From Pseudomonas sp. DTU12.3 (GTDB taxonomy: Bacteria > Pseudomonadota > Gammaproteobacteria > Pseudomonadales > Pseudomonadaceae), in NCBI RefSeq assembly GCF_004124275.1, contig NZ_CP027218.1, positions 4,095,501 through 4,159,500 on the forward strand: DNA of 64,000 nucleotides, in the 5' to 3' direction. This document shows positions 52,170-60,608 of this stretch, piece after piece. The translations under genes were made by a program, and so were the position numbers. Numbering within the stretch: the stretch's first letter is position 1; each line of letters starts with the position of its first letter. Below the pieces are notes generated by a model. It saw only the letters and a program-made list of their open reading frames with translations. It was not told where the DNA came from and did no database searches.

Positions 52170-52946
52170 GTGCTGATTCTCAAACTGCTGCTGATTCCTG
52201 GTTTTCTGCTGCTGATTTCCCTCGCTGGCAAGCGCTGGGGACCGAGCGTGGCCGGATGGCTGTCGGGACTGCCAGTGGTGGTCGGGCCGATTCTGTTTTT
52301 CCTTGCCATTGAACAGGGCCCACAGTTTGCCGCGCAATCGGCCGTGGCGGCGTTGTCGGCGATGTTCGCGATGATTGCCTTCTGCATCACCTACGCGCAG
52401 GTCGCGCAACGGGCAAACTGGCCTTGGGCGCTGGTGATTTCGCTGTCGGTCTGGGCGCTGTTGGCCTTGGTATTGTCGTTGCTTCCGACGTCGCTGCCGT
52501 TCTCGATAGCCGCCGCAGCGATCGCCCTGCTGGCGGCGCCGTACCTGTTTCCCGACGTGCAGCCGGTGCTCAGTGGCCCGGCGCCGAAGTCGGACAAACT
52601 GATCTGGCGAATGATTGCCGGCGCCGCGTTGACGCTGCTGGTGACCCTGCTGGCCAGCACCGTCGGCGAACGCTGGAGCGGCCTGCTCGCGGTGTTCCCG
52701 GTGCTCGGCAGCGTGATGGCGGTGTTCTCCCAGCAAACCCGTGGCCCGGCGTTTACTGCCGTGCTGTTACGGGCAACCGCGACGGGGATGTATTCGTTTT
52801 CGGCGTTCTGCCTGGTGGCGGCATGGACCCTGCCCACCCTGGGACTGAGCGGATTCGCGGTCGGCGTGGCCGTCTCCGTGGCCATGCTCGGCGTGACCCG
52901 CCAACTGCTGGCCCGGCCGGTGGCGAAACAGCAACAGGCACAGTAA
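52170..52946 (+). CDS. Integral membrane protein, two repeated halves
   Basis: A 258-residue, very hydrophobic protein with about eight membrane segments. The motifs GPSVAGWLSGLPVVVGPILF (residues ~24-43) and, about 150 residues on, GERWSGLLAVFPVLGSVMAV recur with similar spacing, indicating an internal duplication like that of small transporters. The GTG at 52170 follows GGAGA at 52158 and is preferred over TTG at 52164. I cannot name a family. Confidence 0.72.
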   Translation: MLILKLLLIPGFLLLISLAGKRWGPSVAGWLSGLPVVVGPILFFLAIEQGPQFAAQSAVAALSAMFAMIAFCITYAQVAQRANWPWALVISLSVWALLALVLSLLPTSLPFSIAAAAIALLAAPYLFPDVQPVLSGPAPKSDKLIWRMIAGAALTLLVTLLASTVGERWSGLLAVFPVLGSVMAVFSQQTRGPAFTAVLLRATATGMYSFSAFCLVAAWTLPTLGLSGFAVGVAVSVAMLGVTRQLLARPVAKQQQAQ

Positions 52947-53026
52947 CCCTGACGAACCGCGCTGGAGTGACAGCGCGCTGCGTGGGATGATCGCCCGCCT
53001 AGCGCGTCCATCCCTCGGAGATTCGA

Positions 53027-53590
53027 ATGTCATTGTTGAGCAAGAAAGCCGTCATCGTGTTGCTGGCGGCCGTCGCCGGTCTCGGCGCCATCAACGCTCA
53101 GGCTGCCAAAGCCAAGGAAAAAGCCACGACCGAGCAAGTCTCGCTGCTCGGCGGCAAGTTCACGTTCACTCTGCCTAAAGGCTTCGTGGCTGATCCGTTA
53201 CCGGCCAGCCCCGGCGGCGCCACCGGCACGATGTACACCAACGAGTCCACCAAAACCGTGGTCATCGCCGCCGAAAACCAGATCGCCGAAGGCCAGAACG
53301 TCAAGGACAACGACGGCGAATTCCTCGACGGCAGCGTCGCAAGCTTCATCGAAGACCAGCGCAAAGCCCTGCCGGACTTCAACAAACTCAGCGAAAAAAG
53401 CCTGACCCAGAAAGGCACTGGCCTCGGCCTGCGCCAGGTCGACAGCACCGCCACCCAAGGCGGCGGCCAGACCCTCAACACCACGTTGATGGCCGGCTCC
53501 GGCACAAAAATGGCGCTGGTTCAGGTGATCTCCCGCGCCAGCGACAAGAAAGGTCACGATGCCTTGGTTAAAACCATCCTCAAGGATTGA
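53027..53590 (+). CDS. Exported hypothetical protein (DcrB-like pattern)
   Basis: A 187-residue exported protein: signal peptide (LLSKKAVIVLLAAVAGLGAI, ending near NAQA), then a soluble alpha/beta domain with KFTFTLPKGFVADPLP and VDSTATQGGGQTLNTTLMAG. This resembles DcrB/DUF1795-type proteins, but I do not recognise it firmly. Its last 11 bases overlap the end of the convergent esterase gene. Confidence 0.62.
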   Translation: MSLLSKKAVIVLLAAVAGLGAINAQAAKAKEKATTEQVSLLGGKFTFTLPKGFVADPLPASPGGATGTMYTNESTKTVVIAAENQIAEGQNVKDNDGEFLDGSVASFIEDQRKALPDFNKLSEKSLTQKGTGLGLRQVDSTATQGGGQTLNTTLMAGSGTKMALVQVISRASDKKGHDALVKTILKD

Positions 53591-54296
53591 GCTGCTGCAA
53601 CCAGCCATTCAAATCCCGCAGTTCGGCCGCACTGATGCTGTGGCCGACGCCGGGATAAGCGTGGAACTCGGGTTTGTAATCAAGCTTTTGCAGCAAGTCA
53701 TTGGCCGCGGTGCCGTCGTGATACGGCACACGATCATCGGCGGTGCCGTGGCCGATAAAGATGTGCAGCGGCAGCGGCTGTCGCTCAGCCTTCAACTCGT
53801 TTTTCAACACCGGCAACACACGCCCACTCAACGCTGCAATCCCGCCCACCGCCACCGGCGCACGCAAACCAACCTCGTACGTCATCATCGCGCCCTGGCT
53901 GAAACCGATCAGGTAGACCTTGTCCGGCGCGGCGTGATACTTCTTCGCCGCCTGCGCAATGAAGTCGCGCAGCTTCTGCCCGCTGGCCTGCAAATCATCC
54001 GTCTCGCCGTTGTAAGCGCCCTCGCCCTTCTTGCGAAACCACTGATAGCGATCCTCGCCCAACGACAACGGCGCCTGCACTGACAGATAGTTGTACTGCG
54101 CCGGAAGCTGGAATTTCATCCCGATCAGATCCGCCTCGTTACTGCCGTAGCCGTGCAGAAAAATCACCAACGGCCGCGGCTCGGCGTCAGGGTTAACCTG
54201 CTCGAGATACTTCAGCGGGAGATCGGATTGCAGCGTGGTTTGCGCCTGGACGGCGGTAGACGCCAGCAGCGTCAGTAGAGCGAACACCTTCAACAT
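53580..54296 (-). CDS. Exported carboxylesterase (alpha/beta hydrolase)
   Basis: A 238-residue esterase of the phospholipase/carboxylesterase family with a signal peptide (MLKVFALLTLLASTAVQA). The oxyanion motif is VIFLHGYGSNEADL, the nucleophile elbow is GFSQGAMM (about residues 145-152), the acid is Asp in HGTADDRVPY and the histidine is in GVGHSIS. It is predicted to be periplasmic. The 3' end overlaps the convergent gene by 11 bases. Confidence 0.88.
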   Translation of the reverse strand: MLKVFALLTLLASTAVQAQTTLQSDLPLKYLEQVNPDAEPRPLVIFLHGYGSNEADLIGMKFQLPAQYNYLSVQAPLSLGEDRYQWFRKKGEGAYNGETDDLQASGQKLRDFIAQAAKKYHAAPDKVYLIGFSQGAMMTYEVGLRAPVAVGGIAALSGRVLPVLKNELKAERQPLPLHIFIGHGTADDRVPYHDGTAANDLLQKLDYKPEFHAYPGVGHSISAAELRDLNGWLQQLNP

Positions 54297-54380
54297 AAGC
54301 CTTCCTTCACAGAATGCAGGGATTGGGGGGAGCCTAACATTCCGGGGTGGAGATCCAAATATTTGGGGAGGTTGGGGTCG

Positions 54381-54587
54381 TCATTGCTGGCAGGCCGGTT
54401 CCCACAGAGGCAGGTATATATGCGAGGGATTGAGTGGTTGTCAGAGCGCCATCGCGAGCAGGCTTTGCTCCTGCAAAGGCAAGATCAAAAGATCGCAGCC
54501 TTCGGCAGCTCCTACATGTGAATCCAGTCCATCCGCCAAAACAGGTCGGCTGTCAGGCCGCCATCGCAGGCAAGCCAGCTCCCACAG
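54381..54587. repeat. Cluster of four single or degraded REP copies
   Basis: From left to right: a degraded family B copy (54381-54408), a degraded CGCGAGCAGGC copy (54450-54478), a single family A copy (54483-54516, AAGATCAAAAGATCGCAGCC to CTCCTACA) and a family B copy (54561-54587, GCAGGCAAGCCAGCTCCCAC). They are not paired as hairpins. Together with the next two entries they fill the 870-base gene-free stretch. Confidence 0.8.
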
Positions 54588-54700
54588 GAATTGAGTTCAC
54601 CCGATAAATTTTCGCATCGCGCCCGCTCTTCACCACTCAACAGGATGAGCGTTAGCTCGGCTGCAGCTCTTGATCTTGATCCATGAGCGACGTCGGAAGG

Positions 54701-54918
54701 CTTCGTTCCGGGATTGATCCGGGGGGTGGGAGCGCAGCGACCGTTTGGCGCAGCCAAACACAGCGAGAGGAGGTGCAGCGCAGCAAACCGTAGGCGCTGC
54801 GCCCGGATCGATCCCGGAGCGAAGGAACCCCGAGCCTTAGCGAGCGGGCCGCACGTAGGAGCAAGCCTTTTTGGTTACTTTTTCGGCGTCTGGAAAAAGT
54901 GACCCGCCGTAAGGGCGG
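54701..54918. repeat. Structured repeat-like element (three-way junction plus two hairpins)
   Basis: Outer arms 54701-54723 (starts CTTCGTTCCGGG) and 54802-54824 (ends CGGAGCGAAG) pair over 23 bases with two T/C differences that are G-U pairs in RNA. They enclose the hairpin GTTTGGC-GCA-GCCAAAC (54743-54759) and GCAGCGC...GCGCTGC (54775-54800). After this come GGTTACTTTTT / AAAAAGTGACC (54873-54904) and CCGCC-GTAAG-GGCGG (54904-54918). No coding sense is apparent. Similar pieces recur in fluorescent pseudomonad intergenic DNA from memory; not verified here. Confidence 0.7.
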
Positions 54919-54989
54919 AACCCTAAGCAGCCATTACCGCAGCAACGGATATGCACAACGTCAGAAAGAACCCCACCGCCTGACAAAAC

Positions 54990-55088
54990 GCCTTCGCGAG
55001 CAGGCTCGCTCCCACATTTGGAACTGGGTACACCCGCCAGAGACTGGTCGGCTATAAGGCCGCCATCGCTGGCAAGCCAGCTCCCACA
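54990..55088. repeat. Two direct family B REP copies
   Basis: Copies at 54990-55017 (TTCGCGAGCAGGCTCGCTCC) and 55062-55088 (ATCGCTGGCAAGCCAGCTCC) are in the same orientation, not inverted. They end the repeat-only region before csgG. Confidence 0.85.
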
Positions 55089-55165
55089 GGGGTTTGGGGA
55101 CATTCTCAAAAGCATCAGTCCCGCCGACCTCTACAAGAACCTGGTCGGCCCGAAGGCCGCCACGT

Positions 55166-56026
55166 TCACTCGGCCTCAGGATCAATCTTGTTCTGAGTCA
55201 AATACCGATTCAAAACATCATCCTGCCCAGGCGTAGAAGCGTCCCCCGCCACCTGCCACAAATGCCGCTCGATTCCCTGCGCCACCATATGCCCCACCGC
55301 CGCCTCAATCGCCGACAACACACACAACTGCGCCGGCTCATTCGTCGTATAACCAACCTCAGCCTCAAGCAACTTCTTGAACTCGATAAACTTGAAAATC
55401 CCCGCACTGCGCGCTACCGAATAAATCGTCTTGCTGGTCATCACATTCGCCAACACCTGCCCGCTACGTACATCCACCGCACGCAAGTTGACGGTCACCT
55501 GATCCACCCGATATTCACGCGACAGATCAATCCCCAGATACCGCGCCCCTTCCCCACCGCTGCGAACGTTAGTGTCATAAGCGATGATCCCGCCTTCGAG
55601 CATCATGTTCGCCGCCTGCAACGGTGGCAGCTCACCCTGAATATTCACTGGCGTATTCGGCTTCTTCTGCGAGGCGCGAATAATCTTGCGTTCGGTCAAC
55701 AGGTTCTGCAGCCCTTCGCGTTCCAGCACGACAAACCAGCCACTGGCCTGCATCGCGTCCATCAACATCGACGCCGCGCCCTGGGTCACGCTGGTGGAAA
55801 ACGAGCTGGCCGGGGTCGGTTTGTACTGCCCGGTCTGGTCACGGAAGCCGTACACCACCGCCATCAGCCGCCCCTTGGGCCGCGGCATCTTCAGCAAGTC
55901 GTAATAGGTCGAGGCCCTGGGGGTCAGGGTCGGGGTTTCGGTGTCCTGCTCGGCCGACATCGGCTCACGCAGACTGCACCCTTGTAATGTCGCCAACAGC
56001 AGCCCTAGCGCGATTATTCTTTTCAT
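55166..56026 (-). CDS. csgG: Curli secretion lipoprotein CsgG
   Basis: A 286-residue outer-membrane lipoprotein forming the curli secretion pore in characterised systems. The lipobox is LATLQGCSL with Cys17. Family features include VYGFRDQTGQYKPTPASSFS, SGWFVVLEREGLQNLLTERK and NMMLEGGIIAYDTNVRSGG. Normal length. It is the last gene of a leftward run that includes csgE, csgF and secretion/pilus-like genes; 29 bases separate it from csgF. No curlin gene (csgA or csgB) is in the window. Confidence 0.95.
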   Translation of the reverse strand: MKRIIALGLLLATLQGCSLREPMSAEQDTETPTLTPRASTYYDLLKMPRPKGRLMAVVYGFRDQTGQYKPTPASSFSTSVTQGAASMLMDAMQASGWFVVLEREGLQNLLTERKIIRASQKKPNTPVNIQGELPPLQAANMMLEGGIIAYDTNVRSGGEGARYLGIDLSREYRVDQVTVNLRAVDVRSGQVLANVMTSKTIYSVARSAGIFKFIEFKKLLEAEVGYTTNEPAQLCVLSAIEAAVGHMVAQGIERHLWQVAGDASTPGQDDVLNRYLTQNKIDPEAE

Positions 56027-56055
56027 GTCCGTCTCTCCCCGGAACCGTCAGCCCG

Positions 56056-56487
56056 TCATGGGTTGAGGCCGTTCACCTGAATTTCCGAAACTTCGCCGCT
56101 CGCTCGGTCGGTCACCTCAATGGTGAGTGCCCCCGAGTCGTCGACGACGTTGACGATAAAAGCGTCAGTGGACAGGCTCCCCGTGTTGCCGGTGGAGATG
56201 TTGTCCAGCAACTGCCCCAGCAGCCGCGATTGCAATTGACTGGTGAAGCGTTCGAGCGCCGACGTGCCGGCCACCGTGGTGCGTTTTTTCAGGTCGGGAT
56301 CGTCGTAGTCGTTTTGTGCCTGGGCGTTATTGAGCAGCCAGGTGCCGTTCAGCGGGTTGCCGCCGAACGACGGGTTGACCGGCGTGTAGACCAGTTCAGT
56401 GGCCTGGACAGCAGTGGCGCTGGCGAGCCCGATCAACAACCCCGAGATCCAGAATCCGCTGCGCCGTGAGAACGTTGTGCTGTTCAT
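56056..56487 (-). CDS. csgF: Curli assembly protein CsgF
   Basis: A 143-residue exported protein with a signal peptide (residues ~1-29, ending ATAVQA) and the CsgF N-terminal binding segment ELVYTPVNPSFGGNPLNG followed by LLNNAQAQND. In known systems CsgF closes the outer mouth of the CsgG pore and couples secretion to nucleation. It overlaps csgE by 4 bases. Confidence 0.94.
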   Translation of the reverse strand: MNSTTFSRRSGFWISGLLIGLASATAVQATELVYTPVNPSFGGNPLNGTWLLNNAQAQNDYDDPDLKKRTTVAGTSALERFTSQLQSRLLGQLLDNISTGNTGSLSTDAFIVNVVDDSGALTIEVTDRASGEVSEIQVNGLNP

Positions 56488-56876
56488 AGTTCGTCCTTCT
56501 CAAGGTCGGTGGTGTCCTGCAACATGGTTTCCAGCTTGCGCCGGACAACCTCCAGTCGAACCAGATCGGCGGCCTCATAGGCCTCATCCTTCAGTTCCAC
56601 AGTGTTCGGCGGCAGGAAGCGCCGATAAACCAGGCGTTGCTGATATTCCACGGTCACCAGGCTGCCCCAGCGCGCGTCGGGCCGCTCGCGCACCACCAGG
56701 TTGAAATCCATCGGGCTGGTGTCGCGCAGGCGTTCACTGAACGAGTAGTAAAAGTCGTGGCCGATGTGCGAGATCGTGTCGTCGACGATGAAGCCCATCA
56801 TTTCGTCTTCTTCACCGGCATGGGCGCAGCCCGCCACGACGGTGAGAACCAACGCGCACCACCAGTGGCGAGTCAT
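56484..56876 (-). CDS. csgE: Curli secretion specificity factor CsgE
   Basis: A 130-residue exported protein with signal peptide (MTRHWWCALVLTVVAGCAHA) and the conserved CsgE core: ISHIGHDFYYSFSERL, NLVVRERPDARWGSLVTVEY and the C-terminal TTDLEKDEL. In E. coli CsgE caps the periplasmic side of the CsgG pore. The ATG at 56876 overlaps the stop of the preceding pseudopilin-like gene by 4 bases, showing the csg genes are translationally coupled to the secretion genes. Confidence 0.94.
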   Translation of the reverse strand: MTRHWWCALVLTVVAGCAHAGEEDEMMGFIVDDTISHIGHDFYYSFSERLRDTSPMDFNLVVRERPDARWGSLVTVEYQQRLVYRRFLPPNTVELKDEAYEAADLVRLEVVRRKLETMLQDTTDLEKDEL

Positions 56877-57412
56877 GGCTGCAACGCCTGCGGCAGATTC
56901 GACTGGCCTTTCGCCGGGCCATTGCTGCCTTCGAGAAAGGCTTTCTCGGCGACGAATTGCCAGTCGGAATAACGCTGCATGCCTTCGAAATCCGACCACT
57001 GCGTCGGGAAGTCCGCCTGCTTCAACGGCAGCTCGGTCGAAGGGCTATTGAGACCCGTGATGCGCCCATCGAAACCGCGTTGCACTGCCCATTCACCCTG
57101 ACCGATCGGATCCGGATAGAGCTGACGCAAATGATGTTTCGCCTCGGGAAAACGCTGATCGTCGAGCAGATCGACCAACTCCTTCGGGTACTGCGCCAAC
57201 CCCGGCGAACTGCGGTAATAGCTGCGCAGCGCCTGAGCGTATTGGGTGCCAACCCAGAGCAACTGACGCTCGCGGTCGCGGCGTGATGCGGTCGACCACA
57301 ACTCGCCGGCACTGGCCAGGCCCATGCCCATCACCACAATCAGGAACAGCACGCCCAAGTAGGTGAAGCCACCCTGCTGCGCGCGGTTACCACTCGGAAT
57401 ACTGGCTGCCAT
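56873..57412 (-). CDS. Minor-pseudopilin-like protein lacking Glu5
   Basis: A 179-residue protein with a prepilin-like N-terminus: a short leader, then GGFTYLGVLFLIVVMGMGLA. The Phe+1 and hydrophobic helix fit a class III signal, but the usual Glu at position 5 is Gly, as in GspK-like tip pseudopilins. The remainder contains SYYRSSPGLAQYPKELVDLL, similar to GspG-type C-terminal domains. The ATG at 57412 follows GGGAGG. It overlaps the gene upstream by 26 bases and csgE by 4 bases. Confidence 0.8.
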   Translation of the reverse strand: MAASIPSGNRAQQGGFTYLGVLFLIVVMGMGLASAGELWSTASRRDRERQLLWVGTQYAQALRSYYRSSPGLAQYPKELVDLLDDQRFPEAKHHLRQLYPDPIGQGEWAVQRGFDGRITGLNSPSTELPLKQADFPTQWSDFEGMQRYSDWQFVAEKAFLEGSNGPAKGQSNLPQALQP

Positions 57413-57761
57413 CACGCGCCCTCCCGGTAGCACCGCTTTTGATGTCGGCCACACCACCGGCAACGCCGTCCGGTGGCGCGATCAGCACCCACTGGTCTTT
57501 GCGTTCGGTGATCGGATCGAGTGGCGCGTTGCGCAGATAACGTTGTTCGATCAGTTGCTCGATGGAATCGGGATAACGCCCGGTGTCGCCGTAAAAGTGA
57601 TCCAGCGCCTCACGCATCGCCGACAGGCTCTGGCGCAAGGTGGTTTCCTTCGACGCTTCGAGGCTGTTGAAGTAGCGCGGCAGCGCGATGGTCATCAGCG
57701 TGGCGATGATCGCCATCACCACCATCAACTCCAGCAAGGTAAAACCTTTTTCCCGACGCAT
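57387..57761 (-). CDS. GspG-type pseudopilin
   Basis: A 124-residue pseudopilin with leader MRREKG and the type III cleavage motif G-FTLLELMVVMAIIATLMTI (Glu5 present), followed by a short globular domain (HFYGDTGRYPDSIEQLIEQR, then LDPITERKDQWVLI) of the GspG major pseudopilin type, including the calcium-site-like loop. The start at 57761 follows the upstream gene's end by 5 bases. Confidence 0.9.
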   Translation of the reverse strand: MRREKGFTLLELMVVMAIIATLMTIALPRYFNSLEASKETTLRQSLSAMREALDHFYGDTGRYPDSIEQLIEQRYLRNAPLDPITERKDQWVLIAPPDGVAGGVADIKSGATGRARDGSQYSEW

Positions 57762-57766
57762 GAGAT

Positions 57767-58243
57767 TCACCACTCGCGATAGGCGATGCCGTTGAGGCCC
57801 TTGCCACGGGCGTGGGAATAGACGTCGAACACGTCCTCGCCATCGCGCGGGTTCTGAGCCGAACTGTCGTAGGCGCGCACGCCCCAACCCCCACCTTCGT
57901 CATTACGTTTGGCCGGCACCAGCGGATCGCGCGGGATACGACGCAAAAAGTAGAACTTGGCGCCTTTGGCACTGCGCACGTCGCGCACGCCTTCGACCAG
58001 CACTTTCAGGTTCGGCGGATAGCCGCTGCTGTTCAGTGACTTCTCGATGTAACCGGCATCAAAGGCGCGTTTGTAGGCGTCGATGGCATCGCGAATCTGG
58101 TACAGCGCGGCGCGCAACTCCTGCTCCTTGCCACGCCGCACCAGGGTCTCGGTCAGTGGCGCAGCCATGCTCGCCAACAGGCCGATCAGGGCCAGCGTCA
58201 CCACGACTTCGATCAGGGTGAAACCGCGTTGGCAGGCGTTCAT
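57767..58243 (-). CDS. Pseudopilin (GspG/PulG-like)
   Basis: A 158-residue pseudopilin: MNACQRG leader, then FTLIEVVVTLALIGLLASMA with Glu5. The globular domain has LYQIRDAIDAYKRAFDAGYI, LRRIPRDPLVP and GEDVFDVYSHARGKGLNGI, a typical GspG-like ending. The ATG at 58243 was chosen over TTG at 58249. It begins 2 bases after the secretin stop. Confidence 0.88.
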   Translation of the reverse strand: MNACQRGFTLIEVVVTLALIGLLASMAAPLTETLVRRGKEQELRAALYQIRDAIDAYKRAFDAGYIEKSLNSSGYPPNLKVLVEGVRDVRSAKGAKFYFLRRIPRDPLVPAKRNDEGGGWGVRAYDSSAQNPRDGEDVFDVYSHARGKGLNGIAYREW

Positions 58244-58245
58244 GA

Positions 58246-60093
58246 TCAAGGCTTCTCGACAGTGACGCGGGTGGTGGCCACGGCCGATTCAGCGACGGCA
58301 CGCGGCTGCGCGGCAGGCGACGGCATCACGTAGCTCTGCGAACGGTCCGGGGCCTGGATGTGCATGCTGGTTTCGGTGCCGGTGGAAAACTCCATGTCCG
58401 ACGGGCTCTGGTACGGCAGGTTGCGCACAATCCGTGGGGTGATCGACAGCACCAGTTCCGATTTGCCGATGGTGTCTTTGTTGCTGCCGAACAAACGGCC
58501 CAACCCGGGAATGTCACCGAGGCCGGGAATCTTGTTGCCGGTGGCGCCGTGATCGTTGCGCACCAGCCCGGCGAGGATTTGCGTTTCGCCATCGTGCAGA
58601 CGCAGCGAGGTTTGCGCGTTGCGGGTATCGACCTGCACCGGAATCGTGCCCTGGCGGGTCGGTTCGAGCGGCGTGGCGTTACTCACTTCCAGGGCAATCT
58701 TGATCGCCACTTCGTTGTTCAGGTGCACGGTCGGGGTTACTTCGAGCTTCAGACCGACATCCAGATACGTCACGCTTTCGGTGATCACCGGCCCCTGTGT
58801 CGACGGCACCGAAGTCGCGCTGATGATCGGCACGCGCTGACCGATGTGGATGCGTGCCTGCTCGCGGTTGCTGACGCGAATCACCGGGCTGGCGAGGGTG
58901 TTGATGTCGTTGTCCTGCGCGTTGATCTTGGCCTGCGGCGATGGCCCGATCGAGATGCGGTCAGAGTTGATGCCCTTGAGTTGCCCCAGCAGGGTGACCG
59001 GAGAACCATCGGTGTTGACCACGCCGAAGGTGCTCGGCCATTGCAGGCCAAGGTCGAGAATGCGCTGGGTGGCGACTTCCATCACCTCCACTTCGAGCAC
59101 CACTTCGGGGTTGGACTGGTCTTGCGATTGCAGGAGTTTCTCGGCCATGCGCACGGCGTCTTCGGTGTCGCGCATGGTCAGGGTATTGAGTCGTTCGTCG
59201 ACGAATACGTCGCGGGTCTTGAGCATGGTTTTGACCATGTTCAGCGCGGTGTTGGCGTCGATGCTGGTCAGGTAGAACGTGCGCATCACCAGTTCCTGGT
59301 AATCCTTCACTTTCTGCGGCGAATCCGGGTAGATCAGCAAGGTGTTTTCGTTCACCACTTTCTGGTGCAACTGGTTCTGTTGCAGCAGCAGGGTCACCGC
59401 GTCTTCGATGCGCACGTCACGCACGAAGATTGTGGCTTTCATGTCCGGGCGCAGGTCTTTGTCGAAGATGAAATTCAGCCCGGCGACCTGCGACAGCACT
59501 TCGAAAATGGTCTTCAAGTTGGCGTCACGAAATTCCAGAGTCACTGGCCGATCGAGCTTGGTGCGCAGTTGCGGATACGCAATGACGTTGCGACTCTGCA
59601 CCAGGCGAATGCTGCCTTGCAGCTCCAGCGCACCTTCGTTGGCCGGATCAAGTTCGAGGATCTGCTTGACCTGACGATCAGCACCGTAGATATCGCCGCG
59701 ACGCAGGTCGCCACGGGCCAGCTCGAGCTTTTCGTCCATGCTGCGCAGGTATTCCATCTGCTTCAGGGCATCCTGCGCGCGGCGGTTGTTCGGCTCGATG
59801 GTCAGCACGCGCATGTACGCGGTGCGCGCCGAAGTAAAATCGCGACGCGAACGGTCGATGTCGCCGGCCGTCAACAACGAAGTGATCGCCTTGGCCCGAC
59901 CGGTGTTGAGCAACAGGTGCAATTCGGTGTCGCGCGGATTCTCGCGCAGGCCATCTTCGATCCGGGCCAGCCCCGCCTCGTACTGACCCTGATCAATCAG
60001 GTCGGCGGCTTCCTTGTTGGCCACTTGCGCGGAACTGCACGCGGCCAGCCCGGCACACAGACCCAGGCTCATCAGCAAACGGCAACGGTTCAT
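58246..60093 (-). CDS. Secretin (GspD/PilQ/MshL-like) with N-terminal TPR-like region
   Basis: A 615-residue outer-membrane secretin. A lipobox-like signal (LCAGLAACSSAQ) is followed by TPR-like repeats (residues ~20-155). A short N0/N1-type domain (~180-260, NLKTIFEVLSQVAGLNFIFD) precedes the secretin core with VPIISATSVPSTQGPVITES and the C-terminal signature GLVRNDHGATGNKIPGLGDI and PGLGRLFGS. It lacks the multiple N domains of GspD and is closer to MshL/PilQ. It overlaps the PilP-like gene by 4 bases. Confidence 0.93.
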   Translation of the reverse strand: MNRCRLLMSLGLCAGLAACSSAQVANKEAADLIDQGQYEAGLARIEDGLRENPRDTELHLLLNTGRAKAITSLLTAGDIDRSRRDFTSARTAYMRVLTIEPNNRRAQDALKQMEYLRSMDEKLELARGDLRRGDIYGADRQVKQILELDPANEGALELQGSIRLVQSRNVIAYPQLRTKLDRPVTLEFRDANLKTIFEVLSQVAGLNFIFDKDLRPDMKATIFVRDVRIEDAVTLLLQQNQLHQKVVNENTLLIYPDSPQKVKDYQELVMRTFYLTSIDANTALNMVKTMLKTRDVFVDERLNTLTMRDTEDAVRMAEKLLQSQDQSNPEVVLEVEVMEVATQRILDLGLQWPSTFGVVNTDGSPVTLLGQLKGINSDRISIGPSPQAKINAQDNDINTLASPVIRVSNREQARIHIGQRVPIISATSVPSTQGPVITESVTYLDVGLKLEVTPTVHLNNEVAIKIALEVSNATPLEPTRQGTIPVQVDTRNAQTSLRLHDGETQILAGLVRNDHGATGNKIPGLGDIPGLGRLFGSNKDTIGKSELVLSITPRIVRNLPYQSPSDMEFSTGTETSMHIQAPDRSQSYVMPSPAAQPRAVAESAVATTRVTVEKP

Positions 60094-60608
60094 TGCGTAC
60101 TCCCCACAGACAAGGTCTGCGACAAATGCAAAGGCAGGTAGACCAGGCTCAATTCCACATCGGAAATGCCGGTGATCTTCCAGGTGTCGTCGATCACATC
60201 CCCGTTGCGCACGACGTAGATCTTTTCGCCGTTCTGCAAAAACACTTGCAGGTCGCTGCGGTCATGCAGCCGCCCGACGAACTGAAACGGCACCGGTGGC
60301 AGGCTCGGGGCTTGCACCACTGTTGCGGGATTGACGGCAATTTCGGTGACCGTGGCCAGGGTTGGCGCGGCCTTCCAGCTCTTGGCGGCAAACAGATCGC
60401 CGGCCGGGCTCAGGTCCATGATCGGCGCCTCTTTGGCCTTGGCGTTGCTGGCCGGTAGCGCGCCACGGTTGGCGTTTTTTGCCGGCGCGGTCACGCTCAC
60501 TTCAGCGGAATCGGCGTCTTCGCTCGGCGAGAAATATTCCGGTAACCACGCCAGTGCGGCCGCCACGCCGAAGAACGCTACCCACCCTGTCACGCGCTTG
60601 GTATTCAT
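60090..60608 (-). CDS. PilP/GspC-like inner-membrane protein
   Basis: A 172-residue protein with one N-terminal membrane helix (GWVAFFGVAAALAWLPEYFS), a low-complexity linker and a small beta domain of the HR/PilP type (PPVPFQFVGRLHDRSDLQVF then NGEKIYVVRNGDVIDDTWKI). Such proteins link the secretin to the inner-membrane platform. The ATG at 60608 overlaps the preceding stop by one base (TGATG). Confidence 0.75.
   Translation of the reverse strand: MNTKRVTGWVAFFGVAAALAWLPEYFSPSEDADSAEVSVTAPAKNANRGALPASNAKAKEAPIMDLSPAGDLFAAKSWKAAPTLATVTEIAVNPATVVQAPSLPPVPFQFVGRLHDRSDLQVFLQNGEKIYVVRNGDVIDDTWKITGISDVELSLVYLPLHLSQTLSVGSTQ

Noticed and set aside
58360..60141. A 593-codon open frame on the forward strand across the secretin gene
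   Set aside because: Antisense shadow of the secretin gene, which has clear secretin motifs; the shadow product shows no family motif.
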